64,000 bases of DNA from Rhizopus arrhizus (taxonomy: Eukaryota; Mucoromycota; Mucoromycetes; Mucorales; Rhizopodaceae), in assembly GCA_024220505.1 (NCBI GenBank), contig JAKZZE010000024.1:558001-622000 (forward strand), in the 5' to 3' direction. Of this stretch, positions 56,114 to 64,000 are shown one piece after another. The notes below the pieces were generated by a model. It was not told the origin of the DNA, searched no databases, and worked only from the letters and a program-made list of their open reading frames with translations. Each line of letters opens with the position of its first letter. The stretch's first letter is position 1. Both the position numbers and the translations under genes were made by a program.

Positions 56114-58383
56114 GTTATACAATAAAGCGCTTCTCTTTCGTGTACATACAATTATTATAGTACAGTCATGGAAATGGTTATATGTTTGTTGTATTTAGTG
56201 ATGTGACGAGTTGATCTTTTAAATCGTATCTGTCTTTTCATGTATCTACAGGCAGTACTTAGTGAATAAAAGGCTTTAGAAAGGCGACATTTGTACATGT
56301 ATCCTTTTTTTTTTTCCTCGTTTAAGTTCATCTGTTAATTGATGCAGATTATCTAGCGTAGAATCATTTCTGGTTCTAATGTTAGATACATCGATGCTAC
56401 TGAGACAGTTCATTTACGGCTCATCTTCGAATTTCTTCAGAAAGCTTTTAAATTATCTTTGCATAGAATACGATCAGTCCGCTGAAGCTAGAGACAGCAA
56501 CATATATACTGTTTATTGCCTCTATGTGTAACACGTAAAGCTATTTTGAGCATAGTTACTCAGGAGTTCATGTAAGAATGCATTCAAGGCTTGCTTTCAT
56601 TGTGATGAACTTAAGTTTGAGCATTCGAAGTAGATCTCAGTCTATCTTATTAGTTGTTCTCTATGCCGCCGCTTTAGAATCCGTTTCTCTTCTGTCTTTG
56701 TCTGAAGTTAGACATCAGTCTACAAAGACTTGATCCACTTACTCTTTCATACATGTTGATATCAATTTGTCTTTTGTCAATTATATCTAATGACTATATA
56801 AAGAGAGAGAGTAAGCATATTCTTTTCTTTATTTCCTTGACATGTGAATTAAAAGAAAATAGCCATATGTTCAATATAATATTTATTTGCTACATGATAA
56901 ATATCTTATCTATCAACCATTTAAGGTTATAAGCAAGTAGGCGATACAATCCCAACTTCCGTAAAAGGAAGATGAAAGAGAAATTTGGGGTAAATACAGT
57001 TACACGATATGCCTTATTAGTCTTGCTTGCTTACCTTTAGCTTCTTTGTTTGCCCATTATTCCTACAAAGGTACCTTTCCTTACTAAAGTACCTTTAAGA
57101 ATATAAAAAGCAAAAAAGAAGCAACCAAACAAAAGAACAGTAGCCGTTGCTTTTTCATTTCCTGTCTCCATCTGAGTGCAAACCTACAAGTAAAAAGTAA
57201 AAAATAAAAACTCTTCCAGGAGAATAAAAGTATTGAGGTCATCATCCATTAGAATCATTTTGAGAATATTGGATAACGGAACTCAAACACGACCTTTTTT
57301 TTTTTTATTTGATAGCTATCTACTACATGGCCTTATATCTATTTTATTGAACAACGCCATTAATTTACTTTTCTTTAAGAATAATGGTATTGCTTTCTAT
57401 ATATAAAGTCAAATCTCAATACAAAGTTGAACTAAAGCACCAGAAACAATATTCAAATAGTACTTGGCAAAAAATGGATTGGAAAAAAATACAGCAAGTA
57501 AAAGACAAGGACAATATCAGAGAAGGTTTCCAAAAGTGATGTTTCATTTTCATTTATATAATATATTAAAGCCGACATTGTTTGTCATATTTCGAACATC
57601 AAAATATGCTTCTAGACATTGTCAAGTGGAGGCTATGTCTTTAAGTTTCCTTTGCTCTCATTTCGTTTATATTGTAAAAGAAAACGGACGTCATTAGTTC
57701 ATCCTCTGCCTGTGCACGGTCCAATCTTTAGTGAACAAACCAAATCAATAAAGGAAAAAGTAAATACTTTGTGGTTTGATTTCTCACTCCTCAATAGCCA
57801 AGTAACAATTAATTGCAGAAAAGATATTTCATTTGTTCTTTTGGCTCCATCGAGTACTAATTCAATGGCTCCTTGTCCTTCACCCTTCGCTCAACATCAA
57901 ATTTTACTTCCGCTTTTCAACAATTTAAAAGCATGGTCCGCATTTACACTCTATAGAAAAGCAAGTCAAACTTTGGGCTAGTGCTCAAAATATTGAATCT
58001 TATTCAATAAATATCGTCTGAGATGTCTTCTAAAAATTTATAGTATCTATTTTTATGAGTTTTATGAAGGAAAAAATGTATATAACAAGTATAAAAAGCT
58101 GCCAGTGACAAAAAGTATATTCTTGTTTTCCTGCTTGTTATCACAATATTTAACTTATGGCAGCATAATCAATATAAACTAAAATATACTTCACATACCA
58201 CATACTTTGTATAATATGATATTCACTCGTAGTTGTATGAATATGAAGTGAAATTTATGAGTATCAAATTAAGTATAGGTACTGATAGTTATTTTATAAG
58301 AATCTTAAAAAGATAGATCTGATAGCAACAAATGGTATTTATTAAATGAATTACAAGTGATGGTCGAAAAGAATCGCTTGATC
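56114..58383. other. Intergenic, two short ORFs of doubtful status
   Basis: The first 170 bases are 3'UTR (two aataaa-like signals, near 56126 and 56263). 56300-57380 has ordinary-looking non-repetitive sequence without open frames. At 57386 an ATG opens 51 codons (MVLLSIYKVKSQYK), and at 57619-57981 a 120-codon frame that lacks its own ATG contains LVHPLPVHGPIFSEQTKS and LLAPSSTNSMAP. They might be two exons of one small gene, but I could not find a splice that joins them in phase. From 57990 to 58380 is AT-rich 3' sequence of the secreted-protein gene. Confidence 0.4.
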
Positions 58384-58803
58384 TTAAAATCCAGCCCAAG
58401 CAGGGGCACAGTTTGACCATGATCTGGATGAATCCATAAGTTCAAATAGACCATTAGACCAATCAGTGGATTTGACGGACCAGTTATGAGCACCGCAAGT
58501 GTCCTTACTTCTTGTCCAGTTAACGGTGTATTTTTGACCATTCAAGCCAATATCAGCAGAAACCAAATTGTTTGATCCGTTAAAGGTACAATCACCAGTG
58601 GTTTTAAAATCAGCATTTACCACAATAGCATACTTGCAACTGTGTTCTCTACCATCCGTTTGGATCCAGATTTCGGCTACGTCTTTGGTACCTTTGAGAA
58701 TGCTTCCTCTGTCGGCCCAAAACATAGTACAGCAAAAACGAGCATATGCCTCCATGACATAAAAGTTAAACATAACAAACATCAATAAAGCCACGTTTCT
58801 CAT
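58384..58803 (-). CDS. Secreted six-cysteine protein, unknown function
   Basis: Single exon of 139 residues. The first 21 residues are a clear signal peptide (VALLMFVMFNFYVMEAYA, probable cut after Ala21). The mature chain has six cysteines (24, 25, 56, 72, 103, 132), which allows three disulfides. It is rich in Trp (nine) and Asn, with no membrane segment or GPI signal. It contains possible N-glycosylation sites (GSN, NWT, NWS). It looks like a small secreted extracellular protein of a beta-rich fold. I do not recognise a family. Possible roles such as wall protein, effector or antimicrobial are guesses. It has a good start context and sits alone between long spacers. Confidence 0.85.
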   Translation of the reverse strand: MRNVALLMFVMFNFYVMEAYARFCCTMFWADRGSILKGTKDVAEIWIQTDGREHSCKYAIVVNADFKTTGDCTFNGSNNLVSADIGLNGQKYTVNWTRSKDTCGAHNWSVKSTDWSNGLFELMDSSRSWSNCAPAWAGF

Positions 58804-59618
58804 TATGGTTTTGATCGATTAATAAATTAAAGCTGATATCCTCTTTTACCGAAGAAAATCATAGCCTTCTTTTTATACTAATGTCTGAGTTCAGCCATTT
58901 TAATAGAATGCTTGCTCTTTTTCTGGTGAGACAAAACTGTATATACAGTAAACTTGTTTTGAAACATTATTCTGAAACATTGATACGTTGGAACATAATT
59001 TACTGATCCCTCCATCTAACCTACACGGAAGCGCAATTAATGTCTTATTAGAGATGTTGCGTTTTATGTAAACAAATTATACTGAGTCAGTATTGTACTG
59101 ATTTATCCTCGAATTTGAACTTAGCTTTTTTTATATAAACCTTACTACTCTTTTAAATAAAGACTATCATAATTAATTGTTGGTGAGACTTTAGGTACTC
59201 ATATTGCTCTAAACCAAAAAAAGCGGAACATCTTGTTCATAAATTTTTAGGTTTAATTCAAAGCCAGGAAATTTATTTCTGCAAAAAAAAAATAGAAAAC
59301 AGAAAAAACAGAAAAAAAAAAGTCTTAAAGACGACTGTAAAGGGGGCGTTATCTTTTTATTTCAACGAATAAGTTCGGAAGAAAAGAGAAAATAAAAATT
59401 CATATTAATAAAGCTAATACCCCAAAGAAATTCACGATAAAACTAATTTATCGTTAGATTGTTACTGTAAAACAATCATTATAAAATGTTTCAGTCAATA
59501 TTCGGAAAATACAAAGGTGATAGAAAATTGAACACCATCTAATGACAATAATCATTTTCAATTTAAGTATGATTTGTGCGTTTTTTTTTTTTAATGTCAG
59601 TGTATACATCATATTGAT
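58804..59618. other. Intergenic between USP gene 3' end and secreted-protein promoter
   Basis: 815 bases. The part next to 58804 is the promoter of the secreted-protein gene (ttatac box complement near 58873). A/G-rich runs at 59283-59320. No coding sequence was seen. Confidence 0.55.
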
Positions 59619-62391
59619 CTATTTTATGTTTTGCTTTCTGCGGCGCTTGTAGAATAGCAAGTAAGCAGCATTTGTCTTTATGAAAAGGTAAGCTTTATAT
59701 GTAAAATGATAATATTTTTTTAATTACCTTGACTTTGCTCACGTCTATTTTATTTACTGATGTATCGTCAAAGTTATACCACTGTTTATTTTGGATGTTT
59801 TGAGCGCATGCAGTATCTAAACAAAAACAAAAAAAAAAAAAAATTAAAAAGCATGCATACATTTATCCTAGGCTATATTTACAATGACCACCTCCCAACC
59901 CTCCATAATGATTGTCTACAGCATACAAGTCATAGATAAGCGAAAGATCTGTTGAACCAAGAACATAATCTGTCATGTCTAATTCAGAAATCGGGAAGTC
60001 TACATAAATGTTCACCTTATTTCCCCATATTCTCACTTGACTAAACCTCTTTAAATGAATCACCATGATCTCTGGAAGCCTCCATATATCAAATTTCTTA
60101 GTCGCTCTTTGCTGCACCTTACAGCGAGGACAGTACCACAGATCATCCTTACTTAACTGCTCTTCCTTGATAAATTCCTTGAGGCAATCTTCTAAGGTGA
60201 GAATCTCTTGCTTGGAACGGGTGGCTGGTAAGACAGAAAATTTTCTCCAGAGATCCGTGTTTACAGCTCGTTGAGAGGAATTCTTTTTAGGAATACTACC
60301 AAAGATATCAAAGGCTCTATCCATAGCCCACTGAAGTATCATACCTTGACCGCTCTGAATTGTGCTAGGCTCCTGTTGGAATTGAGGGCTGATGTCTGCA
60401 AATGACCGGATTAAAGGAAATGTGTTATCATAGGTATTTTTGCTGCTGAATAGCCTAGGTTTGAACAGTGGACCCTGTTCTTTATCTAGCTCTTTGCTTG
60501 TATATCTTTGAATGTGATTTACGATGAATTTATGTATGTCTGGATCATTGTCCGACTTGTTTAGAGCAAGAACAAGCGGATAACCAAATGTACAAAGATG
60601 ATTATCAGCTTGATCAAGCAGAGAATAATAGATAGGGAACAATGTCCAGTTCTCGCTGTCGCTTGGGGAGCAGGGTATTTCATAAACATAAATGATGTCT
60701 ATTGGAGAAATATTGGAAAGCGGTTCATCATTATCTTTAAATATTTTGCATATTTTTGCTTGGTATATTTGTGTTATCATTAGCTACAGAAAGAAAGAAA
60801 GAGATAAGTTTGTTTTAATACGTTTTATATCCCTTTTTTACATATTGAATATCTTTTAATTTGCTCCTAATTTCTTGCTTCAAATCATGAATAGTACTAC
60901 CTTTGCGCAAGTAAATAGTAAATTTGGCTTGATCTGATGTGGAATAATAGATGAATGTGATATTTAATTTATATGTGTTGACTGGGATTGGTAGAGATAA
61001 ATGCATGAACGGATCAAAAGTAATAGAGACCTTTATTATTATAAACGTAAAAAATGAATATTGATATAGGATATAATAAAATATATATAAAGTACACATC
61101 CTTTTTTTAATTACCTTATTGCATTGATTACATATTAATTTACTCTTAAATTGTCCTTGAAATAAGTCTACAATTATTGAGTCATTCCTTGCTTTATGGT
61201 GTTCCCAGAAGTGACTTGCAATTTCATTCTCTTTTGATTCATCTTCAAAGTCTGGTATTTCAATATATGGTTTATCTGATATTCTATTCATGTCTTCATG
61301 TAATCCATCTAATAAAAAGCCTAGAAATTCTTGTGAATCCTGCTGCTCGTATCCACTAAAGTGTGAATTGAATTTTTCAAATATTTTCTATATACAGACA
61401 TTAACTATAATCGAAACATGAATAAATATTTTACTTTAAAGGCAAAGGGTGATATAGTCATATTGTTCGTACTCCAAATCGATTTAACAAGCTCAGCATA
61501 AGCTCCTGCCAATTCTCCTTGTAGACCTAGTGGATTGGATCTGTTGATATCTTTTTTGTATATATCTTTCAAAAACCATTGCGTCAGTAAAGGAGTATTG
61601 CTCAAGCACTGAATAGCTGAATTCATATAGCACGTATTTCCTAAATTTTTTAGTCCGTGCAGCCCTCTCGGATAAATTACTGGCTTGCTGCTTGTCTTTA
61701 TTGCCAAAAAATACTTATTTTCTTTGCTTGTAGGCAAATGATCTGAGAGATAGGATTCAGCAGATAGAGCCAAGGGGTCAATCTCCTTCATGGATAGTGA
61801 ATTTAATAGTGATTCAGTCACAAAAACTTCATTTCGAATGCGCTGATTCAATAGCCACACATGTACAACCGGAGTTGTTATTTTCAATGCAATTACCAGT
61901 GCTTTATAAAAGTCGTGTATAGTTGATTGATGGTGTAAATAAAACGAACGAGACTTGCTTGATTTTTCGTGTAATTGATAAACCTCGAAATAACGGGCCA
62001 TTTGTGATATAATAAATCTATCTTCCTTGATACCATACCAATTCACAAGGCACTTCCAAGCCTTTTCTGGTAAAAATATATAATCTTTTTCATATATTAG
62101 ATTCCTTCTTAACTTTGACTCTTCATCATCATCTAACAATGATGAATTATCGATAGGAGATACTGTATCGGTGGTTCCCTCACAATATTGCTTGAAAGAT
62201 CGATACCAAGCTAAAGATAGCAGATAACATTTGTCGTTTTCTTTTGTTGCAACATTTTTTAAGCGTTTAAAATGTTCAAATTGCTTTTCTTTTGAAAGAA
62301 CGTCTTCAAATCTGGCTCTCTTATTACTGTCTTCATCTTTTGTTTTCATGGAGTCAACTAATCTTTTTCTTTTAAACTCATCATTCGTCAT
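59619..62391 (-). CDS. Ubiquitin-specific protease, USP4/USP15/Ubp12 type
   Basis: Cysteine protease that removes ubiquitin from proteins. Six exons (62391-61435, 61387-61115, 61030-60842, 60783-59883, 59816-59728, 59675-59619) total 2466 nt, 821 residues (shorter than USP4, 963, or Ubp12). A DUSP domain is seen at about 45-135 ([15 protein letters not shown], then [13 protein letters not shown]), then a ubiquitin-like segment. The USP domain begins with the Cys box [18 protein letters not shown] (catalytic Cys254), then the [18 protein letters not shown] box, a zinc-ribbon CxxC pair (ICNQCNK, YCPRC), and [13 protein letters not shown]. The His box GGGHYTACAQN (His773) is rebuilt by the fifth splice; the unspliced frame would read HCKYSLG-stop. 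All catalytic elements are present. Confidence 0.95.
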
Positions 62392-62403
62392 TGATAATAA
62401 AAA

Positions 62404-62441
<38 letters not shown>

Positions 62442-63780
62442 AAAAGTCACTTTATTTTCATAAAAGGGTTTAAATGGTTTCACCACAAAATATGAAGCCA
62501 ATCTTGTTCTCCTCAGTCAGCTTGATTTATTACGCCCTTTGCTATATTTTCTAATAAAAAACGAGTTTATTTAATATAGTCAATAGCTTCATATTTAAAT
62601 GACTGCTTTTTTGAACTCATTGTTTCCTCATGCCATTTTCTTTTATAAGATCATCCTATACGCTAAGTTAAAGCTTGACCAATTTGAGGCTATGTACATA
62701 AATAGTGATTTTTGATTTTTTCAATAGATCTGCATATTAGAATCATTTTTTGCGCTTCCATCTTTTTTTTTTTTTTTTACGCGCTAAAATATTTATTCAA
62801 AAAGTAAAATGAAATAAATAAACAAATTGAAAAGGTTTTGCACACTATCATAAATATAACGGTTTTAAATATTTAACTACATGAGGGTAATTGGAATACA
62901 TATCCGAAATGCCTAGCATCTAATGTCATTCTAAGAGATATTTTACAGTAGTAAAAAAACCATTTCAGTTAAATTAAAACTCATGCATTTATGACCTTTG
63001 TTAAAAAATATGGTTAAAATACACCTGGCCTTTTTATTTCATTATTTAACCACTTCGCAGCAAGTAGCTGTAAAGCTTCTTTCTTTCTGTGAACTACATC
63101 TCGGATAATAGTAAACTTAAAAAAAGAATGATTAAGAGAGTATTACTGTCGATCCAAATTTAGTCGGAGAAATGCTTTCATATAGGAGTGCTCTTCTAAG
63201 AGATCTCTGGTTTATTTAAAGCTCAAAGTGGCTACAGTTAAAGGGTGATAAAAATGAAAGAGGATAATATACAGAAGCCTTTTCAAAGAGTAACAATTAG
63301 AGAAAAGATAAGGCTCCCAAATTACTCTTGTGGGAGCATAAAATAGTAAAATTTCCTAAAAAAAATAGTTTGAATAGCACTGCAAGCAATTCAAAATGTC
63401 GACGGAACGAAGTCGAATACTTTGACAGATGCTTTCAGAACCATGCTTTATTTTCCTTTTTGTATAATAAGGCAAAATCTCATCAATATATTTTGAAGTC
63501 AGTATTACTTTTCGGTGCCTTGAATTTACTCTTAATACAGTCATTGTATTTATTACATGGTTACTATTTAAAAGGTATTTATTTTATTAGACTGTAGTAA
63601 AGCATCTAATATAATCTTTACTTGCTTTAGGTTCTCATCATGTTTCAGGTAAAAAAAATTTAAATAGTATAAATCATCCAAGTAGGTACGTACAAGGTTA
63701 AAAGGCTTATTCTTATGGCTTCATGTATTAAAGTTGTAAGTCAAGGAAATATTTAATGTTCTGTTCACTAAATATATGCT

Positions 63781-63830
<50 letters not shown>

Positions 63831-64000
63831 GGTTTGTTTTCTATGGTTGTATACTTTATTCTGGTATGCTTTTATTTGTACTTTTATAGCTTTTTCTTAA
63901 GTAGCTTTATTGCTATTAAAACAAACCTTACTCATCCTTATATTTAGACAATGCTTTACAGGATCACTAATAACTTTATTGGGTCTATATTGCTAAAATA
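62392..64000. other. Right end of window: spacer, hydrophobic ORF, T run
   Basis: The USP gene promoter (A run 62411-62439) is followed by AT-rich sequence. At 63253 an ATG opens MKEDNIQKPFQR and a few more codons; from about 63350 to 63597 another frame is open with a strongly hydrophobic part (YILKSVLLFGALNLLLIQSL), followed by plausible GT-AG introns (63574 donor). These may be exons of a membrane-protein gene running off the window, but I could not connect them in phase. A run of 46 T lies at 63782-63827. Confidence 0.35.

Noticed and set aside
58384..58803. Assignment of the secreted protein to a known antifungal or killer-toxin family
   Set aside because: Cysteine spacing does not match a family I can name with confidence; left as unknown.
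63350..63950. Call of an EI24-like membrane protein at the right edge
   Set aside because: Hydrophobic pattern only; exons could not be joined in phase and no family motif was found.
1..64000. A biosynthetic cluster or defence system
   Set aside because: Neighbouring genes belong to unrelated housekeeping pathways, with alternating strands and no shared regulators; the single P450 has no synthase partner.

Overview
The window is nuclear DNA from a filamentous fungus, most likely an early-diverging lineage of the Mucoromycota (Mucorales-like). The reasons are strongly AT-rich intergenic DNA, many A/T runs of 20-63 bases, genes split by very short GT-AG introns (mostly 45-70 nt), and a fungal gene set: Ste12 with C-terminal C2H2 fingers, GT15 mannosyltransferase, ERG6, Pet191, an Ecl1-like zinc protein, and class I myosin with an acidic tail. 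No prokaryotic, organellar, viral or CRISPR features were seen. I assigned exons by hand; for nearly all multi-exon models the summed length is an exact multiple of three with matching phases, which supports them.

Layout. 1-8.8 kb: a 101-aa unknown protein (-), farnesyltransferase beta (RAM1, -), a divergent Ecl1-like gene (+), Pet191/COA5 (-) and a small C2HC-finger gene (-). 10.2-12 kb: a TPR/J co-chaperone (DNAJC7 type, +). 15.5-21.1 kb: an F-box gene (+), a decayed Tc1/mariner-type transposon, then EMC1 (+). 21.2-22.9 kb: a cytochrome b5-acyl-CoA dehydrogenase fusion ending in AKL (-). 22.9-29.1 kb: a gene-poor stretch with a degenerate membrane-protein gene and one arm of a long inverted duplication. 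29.1-35.9 kb: STE12 (+), ERG6 (-), mitochondrial MSH1 (-). 37.5-44.3 kb: GT15 mannosyltransferase (+), RING-H2/coiled-coil protein (+), P450 (-), SpoU methyltransferase (+), MEF2-type MADS factor (+). 44.4-50 kb: a 63-base A run, the second duplication arm with an expanded GA tract, Elongin-A (+), an H2A.Z variant (-) and a LINE remnant. 50-56 kb: class I myosin (+), RPL32 (-), an NDUFB2-like complex I subunit (+). 58-62.4 kb: a six-cysteine secreted protein (-) and a USP4/Ubp12-like deubiquitinase (-). The last 1.6 kb holds only an unresolved hydrophobic ORF.

Functionally this is a mixed housekeeping neighbourhood, not a biosynthetic or defence cluster. Loose themes are membrane and sterol biology (ERG6, EMC1, prenylation, P450, b5-dehydrogenase), chromatin/transcription (H2A.Z, Elongin-A, MADS, Ste12) and mitochondria (Pet191, MSH1, complex I). 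I did not find a clearly new multi-gene system. The items most worth following up are the recent 20-kb-separated inverted duplication, the H2A.Z with an unusual lysine-poor tail, the b5-dehydrogenase with a peroxisomal-type C-terminus, the secreted cysteine-rich protein, and the transposon remnant abutting EMC1.
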